Source of the DNA: Nocardia abscessus
GTDB taxonomy: Bacteria > Actinomycetota > Actinomycetes > Mycobacteriales > Mycobacteriaceae
Assembly: GCF_015477775.1 (NCBI RefSeq)
Contig: NZ_JADLQO010000008.1
Span: forward strand, 264,538 to 328,537
Direction: 5' to 3'
DNA: 64,000 bases
Part shown: piece by piece, positions 45,324-53,687 of the stretch
Numbering within the stretch: position 1 is the stretch's first letter
Layout: every line of letters starts with the position of its first letter
Notes under the pieces: model-generated
The model's database searches: none
The model's input: only the letters and a program-made list of their open reading frames with translations
Told to the model about the DNA's origin: nothing
Program-made: the position numbers and the translations under genes

Positions 45324-46157
45324 GTGCGTTCACTCGAGCAGATTCGGGAATGGCCGGTACGGCACGCGGCGTCCGCGGTGGTCACCGCCGACGGTGATAC
45401 CGCGAGCGAAGGTTCTGTCGAGCGGGTGTTCCCGCTCGCGTCGGTGACCAAGCCGCTGGTGGCCTACGCCGTGCTGGTAGCGGTGGAGGAGGGCGCGGTC
45501 GAACTCGACCAGCCCGCGGGCCCGCCCGGCGCGACGGTGCGCCATCTGCTGGCGCACACCTCCGGGCTCGCCTTCGACACCACCGACGTGCAGGCGCGGC
45601 CCGGCGCCAAGCGGATCTACTCCAGCGCGGGCTTCGAGGTGCTCGCCGCGTTCGTCGCCGAGCAGACCGGGATCGCGTTCGACGAGTACCTGCGCGACGC
45701 GGTGTTCCGGCCGCTGGGCATGACGGATTCGGTGCTGGCCGGCCCGGCCGGGCACGCGGGACGCTCCAGCGCGGCGGATCTCGCCCGCTTCGCCGCCGAA
45801 TTGCTGCATCCGCGGTTGATCTCGGCGCAAACGCACGCGGAGGCCACGTCGGTGCAGTTCCCCGGCGTGAACGGCGTGCTGCCCGGCTATGGTTCGCAGC
45901 GTCCCAACGACTGGGGGCTGGGCTTCGAGATCCGCGGCAGTAAAACGCCGCACTGGACCGGTGGCACGAATTCGCCACAAACCTATGGACATTTCGGCCA
46001 ATCCGGGACATTTTTATGGGTTGACCCGAAAGCGGGGTTGGCGTGTCTCGCCCTGAGCGACGAGAATTTCGGCGACTGGGCGCGCGCGGCCTGGCCACCA
46101 CTGAGCGATGCCGTTATCGCGGAGGTGACCGCCACGCGCAACACGGTTGCGAAGTAA
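45324..46157 (+). CDS. serine hydrolase, small beta-lactamase-related
   Basis: A 277-residue PBP-fold hydrolase without signal peptide. SxxK is LASVTKPLVAYAVLV, YxS/N is KRIYSSAGFEVLAAF, HLLAHTSGL is conserved, and the third motif is YGHFGQSGTFLWVDP. Probably a cytoplasmic esterase. The start is GTG. It shares a very short promoter region with the divergent 44088 gene; the two are likely distant paralogues. Confidence 0.88.
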   Translation: MRSLEQIREWPVRHAASAVVTADGDTASEGSVERVFPLASVTKPLVAYAVLVAVEEGAVELDQPAGPPGATVRHLLAHTSGLAFDTTDVQARPGAKRIYSSAGFEVLAAFVAEQTGIAFDEYLRDAVFRPLGMTDSVLAGPAGHAGRSSAADLARFAAELLHPRLISAQTHAEATSVQFPGVNGVLPGYGSQRPNDWGLGFEIRGSKTPHWTGGTNSPQTYGHFGQSGTFLWVDPKAGLACLALSDENFGDWARAAWPPLSDAVIAEVTATRNTVAK

Positions 46158-46252
46158 CACGTGTAACTTCGGGCACTCCAGTACACTCGGGCAACGCCAG
46201 TTCGACGAATCGTTGGGGAAGACGTTCCTCGTCGAAGCTGGAGGTGTTGGTG

Positions 46253-46786
46253 GTGCGCGCATCGAGTCAGTTCGCGGACGCGACGGCGGGTGTGGTCTAC
46301 ATCCACTCGTCGCCTGCCGCGCTGTGCCCGCATGTCGAATGGGCACTCACCTCGGCCCTGAGCGCCCCGGCGAAGCTGCGCTGGACCGCCCAGCCGGCCG
46401 ACGGCCAATTGCGCGCCACCAGTGAGTGGATCGGCCCCGTGGGTACCGCCTCGAAGATCGCCCAATCGTTGCGCTCCTGGCCGGTTCTGCGCTTCGAGGT
46501 GACCGAGGACCCCAGCGACGGCGTGGACGGCGAGCGCTACAGCTTCGTCCCCGGACTCGGTCTGTGGCACGGCTCCACGAGCGCCAACGGCGACGTCATG
46601 ATCGGCGAGATGCGCCTGCGCGCCATGCTCCAGGCCACCCGCGAACTCGGCAAGTACTCCGCCTACGACCTAGCCGCCGAACTCGACCGCGCCCTGGGCA
46701 CCCCCTGGGACGAAGACCTCGAAATCTACCGCTACGGAACCGATTCCGGCGCCGAGGTCACCTGGCTGCGCCGGGACGTGGGGTAG
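46253..46786 (+). CDS. DUF3145 protein (Mtb Rv2239c orthologue)
   Basis: A 177-residue cytoplasmic protein that reads closely like Rv2239c: RASSQFADATAGVVYIHSSP, CPHVEWALTSALSAPAKLRW, RFEVTEDPSDGVDGERYSF and GEVTWL-type ending GAEVTWLRRDVG. The family is conserved in mycolic-acid actinomycetes and of unknown function. GTG at 46253 is eight bases after GGAGG and matches the mycobacterial N-terminus; the frame is open further upstream. Confidence 0.9.
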   Translation: MRASSQFADATAGVVYIHSSPAALCPHVEWALTSALSAPAKLRWTAQPADGQLRATSEWIGPVGTASKIAQSLRSWPVLRFEVTEDPSDGVDGERYSFVPGLGLWHGSTSANGDVMIGEMRLRAMLQATRELGKYSAYDLAAELDRALGTPWDEDLEIYRYGTDSGAEVTWLRRDVG

Positions 46787-46930
46787 GTCGCGCCGCTCCG
46801 GTTTCGACAGCCACCGGGATCGACGGCTGCCGACCTTCGCCCCATGGGCGGTAAGGTCGGGGCCATCCGATCCGAGCCGCGCAAGGACATCGCCACCGCT
46901 CCCCGCTGCGGAGGCGGGCCTCGCCCGAAT

Positions 46931-48160
46931 TCAGTGCGTCGTGATGCCGACCCGGTCGCACAGATTCCGAACGTCGTCGCGCATTCCCGATGGTGGGCGC
47001 CGGAGCAGAGCGTGCAGCATGTCGCGGGCGTAGCCGTTGTATTTGATGGTTTCGGGTGCCGTGCGCTCCGACTCGTCCAGCAGCGCAAGGGCGGCAGCGA
47101 ACTCGTCGCGCTGGTAATGAGCGCGGGCCACCTCGATGAAGTGGCGGCTGCGGCGTGGCACCGAAGCTATCTGTCCGGCGTCGAGCGACCGCGCTGCGCG
47201 TAGCCCTTCGCCCGCTCGACGGAGTTCTACCCCGAGAGTCGTCGCATGTGCCTGCATAACTGGCAGCGAGAACGACGTATGGACATGCCGGTAGGTCGGC
47301 CCGAGCCGCTCGGCGATCCGGTTAGCGGACTCCCAGTACGCCCAAGCTTCGCCGTATCGGCCACGGCGGGCGTGTACGTAGGCGATCTCGGCTTGTAAGG
47401 CCCCAGTTATGCCGTGCCAGTCTTCGGAGGTTTCGTCCCGGTCGAGGTAAGGTGCGAGCTGCGATAATGCATTTTGCGCCAGTGATATGCCCTCTTCCCA
47501 GCGGCCGGAATCCCGTAGCGCCTGGACCATCGACCATGCACCGCCGGCGATCAGGTAGGGGTCGTCTGCCTCGTATCCTTCGTTCAGCGCGCGGTCGGCT
47601 ACCAGCCAGACCAGTTCTGGTGCAGGCTGATACGCCACGAAGAAGTCTGCAAGCTGGTACACCCCGGCCAAAACGCGTCTCGCAGCTCGGCGATCACCAC
47701 CGGGAAGCCTTGCGGCACTCTGCGCATCCCTGATCAGGCCGGGGAGGAGTGAGCCGAGCTGCGTCCGGTGATCAGGGCTCGCATGACGGACTTGCCATGC
47801 TTGCTGGAGCCGCGAAGCCAAGTGTTCGGTATCCGCCGATCGGTTCGGATCGGACAGGCGATAGTCGGTCAGCGCCGATTGCACGTCGGTCAGCGCGGTG
47901 TGTCGTTCGCCTGCGAACACCGACACCGGGACTGCATAGCCGTTCCCGGTCAATTCGGCCAGATCGTCGAGCTCGAGCGCGCGTGCGAGCCGCAACAGCA
48001 TCGGAAGGCGCGGACTTTGTATGCGCCCGGTTTCCACCGCCTTCAACCATTCGGCGGAACGGCCGACCAAGCCCGCGAGGACCGGACGGGACATACCGGC
48101 TCGTTCACGGTGCCGCCGGATTCGCGTGCCCACCGGGACATTGGATTCGGAGCTGTACAC
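46931..48160 (-). CDS. XRE-family regulator with TPR-like region
   Basis: A 409-residue protein. The N-terminal Xre helix-turn-helix is GTRIRRHRERAGMSRPVLAG then LVGRSAEWLKAVETGRIQSP. The rest is helical repeats of TPR type (AWSMVQALRDSGRWEEGISL, AYVHARRGRYGEAWAYWESA, VARAHYQRDEFAAALALLDE). This is a common actinomycete regulator class, often next to small partner genes. The GTG at 48160 follows GAGAGGGG; the frame remains open to 48289. It is divergent from the two small genes at 48.4-49.1 kb with a palindrome between. Confidence 0.9.
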   Translation of the reverse strand: MYSSESNVPVGTRIRRHRERAGMSRPVLAGLVGRSAEWLKAVETGRIQSPRLPMLLRLARALELDDLAELTGNGYAVPVSVFAGERHTALTDVQSALTDYRLSDPNRSADTEHLASRLQQAWQVRHASPDHRTQLGSLLPGLIRDAQSAARLPGGDRRAARRVLAGVYQLADFFVAYQPAPELVWLVADRALNEGYEADDPYLIAGGAWSMVQALRDSGRWEEGISLAQNALSQLAPYLDRDETSEDWHGITGALQAEIAYVHARRGRYGEAWAYWESANRIAERLGPTYRHVHTSFSLPVMQAHATTLGVELRRAGEGLRAARSLDAGQIASVPRRSRHFIEVARAHYQRDEFAAALALLDESERTAPETIKYNGYARDMLHALLRRPPSGMRDDVRNLCDRVGITTH

Positions 48161-48253
48161 GGCTGTACCCCTCTCGCCGCTGGTTCGGTGAGTCAAGCGT
48201 AGCCGGAGAATTTCCGCCGCCGAGCAATGTGAGAACGCACGCGGGAGATACCG

Positions 48254-48268
48254 GGTACGAACCGTACC
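48254..48268. promoter_or_regulatory. palindromic operator candidate
   Basis: GGTACG-AAC-CGTACC lies in the 231-bp gap between the XRE regulator and the divergent two-gene unit. Six-base arms with a three-base centre suit an Xre-type dimer; binding is inferred. Confidence 0.5.
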
Positions 48269-48391
48269 TGGCGGGCGCCGGAGACGCACTTAGTGTCCTG
48301 CGCAGCCTCGCCGTCGAGTTGATGTGGTGCGATGAATCGATTCCCCGGCGGCGGGTGCTCACCAATGCATCGAGCAGGGGAGTTACAGGGG

Positions 48392-48769
48392 ATGGACGGT
48401 GGAGGCGGCTGCACAAGCGTCACATTGCTGGGGCCGAACGCGCTGGGTTTCATTCGGCGCGAGGTTTCCGGCGAGCACGAGAAACGCGACGAGGTGTTGA
48501 TCCGAGAGATCGCGGCTGGGCGTGGCTATTTCGTGGTGGAGTTGGTTGTTTTCGCCACGGCGGCAAGGACTGCGGCACTACTGGCGGTCGAGCACATACG
48601 GGTGGTCGACGCGGTCGCGGTGATCGTGCCGAGTCTGGCTCATGTTGAGCCGTTCGCCCGTGCGGTCACCGAACTATGCGACCTGGTCACCCCCGAGCAG
48701 ACGTATCCGCGTGGGTATCGGTGGCCGTCGCTGCTTCCAACCGACCACCCGTATCGGAGGTTGCCGTGA
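48392..48769 (+). CDS. small resolvase-like protein, probably not catalytic
   Basis: A 125-residue protein. The pattern LGPNALGFIRREVSGEHEKR, REIAAGRGYFVVELVVF and VDAVAVIVPSLAHVEPFA follows the N-terminal fold of serine recombinases (YxRVS, helix, RGW, DAVVVPSLDRLxR). A Ser is kept in EVSG but the later catalytic arginines of PSLDRLSR are missing, and there is no C-terminal DNA-binding domain. It may be a partner protein of the divergent XRE regulator. ATG at 48392 has GGGGAG ten bases upstream. Confidence 0.65.
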   Translation: MDGGGGCTSVTLLGPNALGFIRREVSGEHEKRDEVLIREIAAGRGYFVVELVVFATAARTAALLAVEHIRVVDAVAVIVPSLAHVEPFARAVTELCDLVTPEQTYPRGYRWPSLLPTDHPYRRLP

Positions 48770-49107
48770 CCGGGTGGCAACTGCTCATCGGCGCGGCTCT
48801 GCTCACCTCGCTGATCGGTGTCGCGTTGTGGCTGTGGCCTGTTCGGCTGCCGGAGGGCCGAAGCGTGGAGGAGATCACTCGACGAGTTCGACGGGAGCGG
48901 ACCGACATGGACACAGCCGTCTGGCCGATGGGTTACCCGCATGACGCGCCCGACGAAGCGATGGGTGTGCGCGAGGCGCAGATGACCATGCAGCGCCACC
49001 GCGCCTGCCGGGTCGGTGAGTGTCCGCGAAAGACGGTCGCCTGGCAGGCGCTGGTGGAAGCGGGGCGCATCCGCCCGGATGCCGGTCGCCCCCACGGCAG
49101 AGCCTGA
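48766..49107 (+). CDS. small membrane-anchored protein of unknown function
   Basis: A 113-residue protein with one N-terminal helix (WQLLIGAALLTSLIGVALWL) and a charged cytoplasmic part containing ITRRVRRERTDMDTAVWPMG and RACRVGECPRKTVAWQALVE. It starts at GTG, overlapping the previous stop by four bases (GTGA), with CGGAGG just upstream, so it is co-translated with the resolvase-like gene. No family recognised. Confidence 0.75.
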   Translation: MTGWQLLIGAALLTSLIGVALWLWPVRLPEGRSVEEITRRVRRERTDMDTAVWPMGYPHDAPDEAMGVREAQMTMQRHRACRVGECPRKTVAWQALVEAGRIRPDAGRPHGRA

Positions 49108-49112
49108 GGGGG

Positions 49113-49973
49113 TCAGTCCGTGCCCGGCACGAGATGGCCGAGAACGGCGAACATGGTGACCGAGAGGTGGTAGTCGCCTCGGGCGATCCCGGCTTCCATG
49201 GCGGTGGACAGATCGTCACGTTCCTGCTCGGTGATCGCGCCGTCGGAGCGGGCGCGCTCGGTCATCTGGGCGAAGAGCGGGCGGATGGTTTCCGGGTCCC
49301 AGATCACCGCCTCCGATCCGATGTCGTCGATCGCGAAACCGGCGGCGGTGAGCAGGCCGCGCAGGCGTCGGCCCGATTTGGGGTTCGGGGTGGTCGCGAG
49401 CATCGACGTGCTGAGGCGGGCGATCACGTCGTCGTCGCCCGGGTGGGCGATCGCGGTGTGCCAGTCGCTGTCGATGAGCAGCACGCGCCCACCCGGCCGC
49501 AGGACCCGCGCGATCTCGGCGGTGGCGGCGGCCGGGTCGTCCAAGTGCTGGTAGACGCGTTCGCAACGGACCGCGTCGAAGGAATCGTCCGGGAAGGGCA
49601 GGCGGTAGGTGGTGCCTTCCACGAAACGGACGTGCACCCCGGCGGCCTCGGCTCGCGCTCCGGCGACGGCGAGCATCGCGGGATTCGGATCGACGCCGAC
49701 CGCCTCGCCGTCCGGTCCGACGCGCTCGGCGAATTCGAGCACCTCGGACCCGGTCCCCGCACCGATATCCAGCGCTCGCTCACCCGGCCCGACCGCGAGA
49801 GCGTCATGCCCCCATTGCCGCATCCGCCGAATGCCCGGCAGCGCTGCCTGAAGATCCAGGATGGCAACCAGCAGGGCCATCGGGTCGTCGGCGGTCTCGC
49901 CGGACCGCTCGGCGGATATCGCATCCGTGTGGAACGACGGTGCGGGAGGGGGCGTCACGTTTTCCGTCGGCAT
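49113..49973 (-). CDS. class I SAM-dependent methyltransferase
   Basis: A 286-residue methyltransferase: SAM-binding motif I is ERALDIGAGTGSEVLEFAER, motif II VGVDPNPAMLAVAGARA, the DSFDAVRCERVYQHLDDPAA loop and motif IV RVLRPGGRVLLIDSDW. The C-terminus (SDGAITEQERDDLSTAMEAG) forms the cap. Substrate unknown; the ubiquinone/menaquinone-type subgroup is near. A fragment closely matching its LATTPNPKSGRRLRGLLTAA segment lies at 58.9 kb. Confidence 0.9.
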   Translation of the reverse strand: MPTENVTPPPAPSFHTDAISAERSGETADDPMALLVAILDLQAALPGIRRMRQWGHDALAVGPGERALDIGAGTGSEVLEFAERVGPDGEAVGVDPNPAMLAVAGARAEAAGVHVRFVEGTTYRLPFPDDSFDAVRCERVYQHLDDPAAATAEIARVLRPGGRVLLIDSDWHTAIAHPGDDDVIARLSTSMLATTPNPKSGRRLRGLLTAAGFAIDDIGSEAVIWDPETIRPLFAQMTERARSDGAITEQERDDLSTAMEAGIARGDYHLSVTMFAVLGHLVPGTD

Positions 49974-50056
49974 GCCCCGACAGTAGTCGCCGCACTCGGC
50001 GGCGAGAGGCGGTCCGACAAGCTGGATCGCAGCTCCGGTTCGAGCTGCGGGGCCGG

Positions 50057-50401
50057 TCAGAAGGAACTCACGGTGTTCACTTCGTTCCCGGTGGTGTACC
50101 CGCTGACGTGGTAGTGGATGTTGTACTGATCTTGCGAGTCGAAGTCGACTATCGTCGACTCGCCCGAACCCGAGAACAGGATGTAGATCTCGTGTCCGGC
50201 CTCGTACTGGTCGCTGGTGGCACCCGGGGCCAGATCGAAGAGCTGTTTCGGAACGTCCCATTCCTGCCGGAAGACCGACACCTGCCCGTTGGTGTCGTTG
50301 TGGAGCTTGTACCAGCCGGGCGAGCTGTGGTCGACGGGCTTGCGCTCCGTCGGCGCCATGGAGATGGTCTTCTTCTTGACCGCCATACCAGTTCCGGTCA
50401 T
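50057..50401 (-). CDS. small soluble protein of unknown function
   Basis: A 114-residue, beta-rich-looking protein with a basic start (MAVKKKTISMAPTERKPV) and a body containing GWYKLHNDTNGQVSVFRQEW and YEAGHEIYILFSGSGESTIV. It has several aromatic residues and no cysteine. No family recognised. ATG at 50401 has GAGGAGG five bases upstream, which decides the start. Confidence 0.72.
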   Translation of the reverse strand: MTGTGMAVKKKTISMAPTERKPVDHSSPGWYKLHNDTNGQVSVFRQEWDVPKQLFDLAPGATSDQYEAGHEIYILFSGSGESTIVDFDSQDQYNIHYHVSGYTTGNEVNTVSSF

Positions 50402-50602
50402 TCGCCCTCCTCGGAGTCGCATTCGGCTTGCCGATGACGAGACCAGGCTGCCATCGAGACCGCGCCACGCGGCTCACACTTTCCGAGTGAAATTGCCGGT
50501 AGCCGTCGGCAGAGCCCGTCCCACCAGAATTGGCGGCTGCCGTCTGCTCATCGGCGGACGTACTGTCGTCACACGGTCGGGGCCGATAGCAAGGAGTCGA
50601 CC

Positions 50603-50839
50603 ATGAAGCATGCGGGTATGCGCGTCATCGCCGCCACCGCGATCGCATTGACTGTCGCGACGGCTGTGCCTGCCACGGCAGCCGCCGAAATAACCGCCGA
50701 GCCGGTTGCCTCGGCGGTGGATCTGCCCCCGGGAGTTGTCGACTCGGTACGGGGCGCGATCGCCAGCGTATTGTTCTTCGGCATCGTCGGTTTGTGCTTG
50801 GTCCGTGTCCTCCCACCGGACCAGTGCCATTTCTTCTGA
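50603..50839 (+). CDS. small exported/membrane protein
   Basis: A 78-residue protein with a signal peptide (MRVIAATAIALTVATAVPAT, cleavage near AAAEI) and a C-terminal hydrophobic helix (VRGAIASVLFFGIVGLCLVR). It may be held in the membrane by the second helix. AAGGAG precedes the ATG. It abuts the ISL3 fragment. Confidence 0.65.
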   Translation: MKHAGMRVIAATAIALTVATAVPATAAAEITAEPVASAVDLPPGVVDSVRGAIASVLFFGIVGLCLVRVLPPDQCHFF

Positions 50840-51162
50840 GGCAGCAGCTGAGCGGTCAGCCATGTGGTGCGTCGCTGATAGCGTTCCAGGACACCGGGAA
50901 CCTGTTCACGGAAGGTTTTCCGGCACGACGGGGTCGGGCACCGCAGACGGCGGACACGCACACGGACGACCACTGGTCGGCCGTCCAACGGCAGGTCGGT
51001 CACCGTCCGATCGTGATACCCGTGGACACTGGCCGACCACGCGCCGAAGCCAGGGCAGGCGGTGGCAGAATCCGAAGCCCTCGCCCGAACCACGACTCGA
51101 CCCGACTCCACCACCGCATCCTCGACTATCAACGGGTACAAACCCGAAAACACCGCGCCCAC
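50840..51162 (-). pseudogene. ISL3-family transposase N-terminal fragment
   Basis: About 105 codons read like the zinc-finger and helix-turn-helix start of an ISL3 transposase: LIVEDAVVESGRVVVRARAS, HGYHDRTVTDLPLDG, RVRRLRCPTPSCRKTFREQV then PGVLERYQRRT. The first zinc Cys pair is damaged (CPGFG instead of CPxCG). The catalytic DDE domain is missing; the frame ends at the small exported gene. An IS relic. Confidence 0.8.
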
Positions 51163-51214
51163 AGGACATTGACAACACCCACGAACCGGTGGTTCTACCC
51201 GCCGCCGCTGCCGC

Positions 51215-51649
51215 TTACGGGATGAGATCGAGCACGGCTGATCCGGTGTCGAAATCCGTGGGGGCCGAGGTGTGGTGGTGGACGACGAGCCATCGGCCGT
51301 CGATCTTGCGGTAGCAGGTGGTGGAGCGGAACCAGAAGTCGGCTGCTCGGCCGTCGTTGTAGTTTCCGGTCATACGGTTGAGGGAGTGGCTGAACGCCAC
51401 GTCGCCCCCGATCGCGATATTCAGATCGTGGATCTCTTGGTCGATCGGACCGTCGAACGCGGCAAAGGTGTCGTGCCAGGGTTCGAGGTAACTTTCGATG
51501 CCGATATAGCGAAGCGGCGGCAGGATGTCGAAGGAAACGATATCTTCGGCGTGGGTTGCGACGATACGAGCCACCGACTTCTCGCGGAATGCCTGGACCC
51601 ACTCGTCGATGATGTGGCGGATCGCTGCTTCGTCTCGGCTGCTGATCAT
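51215..51649 (-). CDS. SnoaL-like / NTF2-fold protein
   Basis: A 144-residue NTF2-superfamily protein: EAAIRHIIDEWVQAFREKSV, ATHAEDIVSFDILPPLRYIG, and a C-terminal YRKIDGRWLVVHHHTSAPTD. Members include SnoaL cyclases, ketosteroid isomerases and calcium-kinase association domains; no catalytic set is clear. It is divergent from the beta-propeller gene with a 409-bp gap carrying a large dyad. Confidence 0.85.
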   Translation of the reverse strand: MISSRDEAAIRHIIDEWVQAFREKSVARIVATHAEDIVSFDILPPLRYIGIESYLEPWHDTFAAFDGPIDQEIHDLNIAIGGDVAFSHSLNRMTGNYNDGRAADFWFRSTTCYRKIDGRWLVVHHHTSAPTDFDTGSAVLDLIP

Positions 51650-51768
51650 TTCGGCCCCTGTCGGTCGGTACTGCAGCGTGGCGCAGGTGGCGCACAGGCA
51701 CTGCGACGGCAGGATGCCGCCCTTCGTAGTGTCTTACCGGGGATCGGCGCTGCCAAGTACGCACATTC

Positions 51769-51804
51769 CGCTGGGTTACATACCGGTAGGTAAGTAACCC
51801 AGCG
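51769..51804. promoter_or_regulatory. 36-bp near-perfect dyad
   Basis: CGCTGGGTTACATACC and GGTAAGTAACCCAGCG are reverse complements except one position, with GGTA in the centre. It lies ~120 bp upstream of the SnoaL-like gene and ~255 bp upstream of the propeller gene. TetR-type operator geometry, but no regulator is adjacent. The rest of 51650-52058 shows nothing else. Confidence 0.65.
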
Positions 51805-52058
51805 CCACGCGGGTGCATGCGCAATCGAAGTGAGCTATATCATTTTTGGTCACGATGGTGGGGAAGGGCAACCGCGACGCGGCTCAGTCATCGCCTTCCC
51901 CCCTGATGCACCTGCGAGGTTCGTATCCGCGACACTTCGTAGAGGAGTTCTCATTCGCCACGGTTCGGGTGGCGTCGGATTACACGCGCTTGGACCGCAA
52001 GATCGCTGTGGTACGGCGAAGTTGTCATGCGAGGCTCACTCGCAAGGAGGTGGATGAC

Positions 52059-53195
52059 GTGTTCTCGATGGTCGTGGGCTCCGTTTCGCGCGGGTGCCGC
52101 GCCGTGCGGATGGCCGTCTTCGAAGCCTTTCGCGCGGCACTTGGGACGGTGCCGCGGCGAGAGCGTTGGAGGATTCGATGGAGCGGCGGATACTGCCCCA
52201 CGCCGGACGATCCCCTGTGTGTGGAGTACGGCGCGGTGGCTGTTCTTCCGGGTACGCCGGCTCGGCTGCTGGTCAGCGAGCAGTGGACGACGGCGGTGGC
52301 AGGCCTGCTGAAAAGCGACAACGCCTTCGTGTACGACGCAGGTGATGGTACGAGGATCGCGAACCCGGTCATGTTCAGATCCCGCATCGACACACCCCGG
52401 ATCGAGTTGACGCACTGGAGCGGAGACATATTCGCGGTGCTCAACACCTTCCATGGCGTGCTCTGCCGGAATTTCGGCGCGGACGGACGGGATGGCCGCT
52501 CTCATTGGATTTTTCGCGAGGGTCTTGCGGACGACTTCTCGGTCGGCGTACTGGACGCACGCCCCGTCGTGGCGGTAGCGCACTACAGCGACGCCTTCGA
52601 TCATCTGTGGATCTCGGTTTTCGACCTGGTGACCGGGCAGCCGGTGGGCGAACCATGGGATCTGGGGGCGACGCACGAGTGGACCTCCAACGTCGGATCC
52701 GATCCCGTTCGGATGGGCCGCTGGTATGGGAGACCGATCGTCGGGGCGCTGAACTGGGGGCTGTGGCTGTACGCCTGGGACGGGGCGTCCGCGTGGTTCG
52801 TTGTGCCGAAGGACGACTGCGCCTGCTGCGAGCACGCGTTGGTGGCCCTGGACGATGCCGCGGGGCCCTCTCTGGCTGTGATCCGCGAGCACGACAGCGT
52901 GGTCCGCTGTTACACCGGGACCGCGGATCTCGGCAACAACGAGATGCTCGCACCGTACGGTGATCCGATTATGGGCGCGCCGGGCCGGGTCATCGGCGGG
53001 CGGCTGGGACGATGGCGGAGCCGTCCCGCGCTGGCTTTGCGTACCGAGGCCGGCGTCTCCCTGTGGAACCTCGCCGACAACGAGTGGGTCTGTCACGTCC
53101 CGATCACCGACTCCGTGCACGACGTGGCGTTCGCGCCGGACGGCTCGCTCGCCGCCATCGCGGAGTCAGGACCACTGGTGATCGATGTCGAGTGA
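52059..53195 (+). CDS. beta-propeller-like protein of unknown function
   Basis: A 378-residue protein after a basic/hydrophobic start. The body has repeating W-D-type units (LLVSEQWTTAVAGLLKS, LWISVFDLVTGQPVGEPWDL, LWLYAWDGASAWFV, VSLWNLADNEWVCHVPITD, VAFAPDGSLAAIAESG), typical of WD40-like propellers. It contains DDCACCEHA, a cysteine cluster. The role is likely binding rather than catalysis. GTG at 52059 follows AAGGAGG at eight bases; the frame is open upstream to 51846. Confidence 0.75.
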   Translation: MFSMVVGSVSRGCRAVRMAVFEAFRAALGTVPRRERWRIRWSGGYCPTPDDPLCVEYGAVAVLPGTPARLLVSEQWTTAVAGLLKSDNAFVYDAGDGTRIANPVMFRSRIDTPRIELTHWSGDIFAVLNTFHGVLCRNFGADGRDGRSHWIFREGLADDFSVGVLDARPVVAVAHYSDAFDHLWISVFDLVTGQPVGEPWDLGATHEWTSNVGSDPVRMGRWYGRPIVGALNWGLWLYAWDGASAWFVVPKDDCACCEHALVALDDAAGPSLAVIREHDSVVRCYTGTADLGNNEMLAPYGDPIMGAPGRVIGGRLGRWRSRPALALRTEAGVSLWNLADNEWVCHVPITDSVHDVAFAPDGSLAAIAESGPLVIDVE

Positions 53196-53198
53196 TTC

Positions 53199-53390
53199 GT
53201 GCGCCTCGGTCAACTCCGCAAGGTGCTCGGCGCGAATGTGACCGGGCTGACCTATCTCGATCGGCGCGACCGCCTGCAGACGGTCGCGCTGGACACCGCT
53301 CCGGTGCAGACCCCGCCGTACTGGGTGGGCGCGCCCGCCGACCGGTTGCTCGCCGCGGCAAGGGACAATGGGCGGGAGGGCAGCTTGTAG
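53199..53390 (+). CDS. possible small protein after the propeller gene
   Basis: A 63-codon frame from GTG, three bases after the propeller stop. It reads LRKVLGANVTGLTYLDRRDR and QTPPYWVGAPADRLLAAARD, which looks protein-like but matches nothing I know and has no ribosome site. It may be a gene end left by a rearrangement. From 53391 to 53687 no gene is supported and base use becomes more AT-rich. Confidence 0.3.
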   Translation: MRLGQLRKVLGANVTGLTYLDRRDRLQTVALDTAPVQTPPYWVGAPADRLLAAARDNGREGSL

Positions 53391-53687
53391 CCAGGGTTTG
53401 AGATCGACCAGTTGACCGTTCTCCAGTTGTCATCTCTGAATCGCGACGGGCTTCTGAAGATCCACGGGGAGAGCAGCCTCCGGGGCTGAAGCAAGATGTT
53501 GCTTGCCAGGCACTGGAGTGAGTAACCCTTTGCTATCTGCTTGGTCGACAGCCGACATGGATGATTGAATACTCCTGCACCGCCGTTGCCGGAGTTCTCC
53601 GTTTCAGTGAATCGTTCACGGTCGAGTAGTCTGCGCAAGGCGCGTGGCGCCGCCCGTTGTATGAGCAATGAAGGTAATCGGCATCGG

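Noticed and set aside
53252..53668. 138-codon minus-strand frame before the GT4 relic
   Set aside because: No recognisable domain and it overlaps other frames; composition does not favour it.
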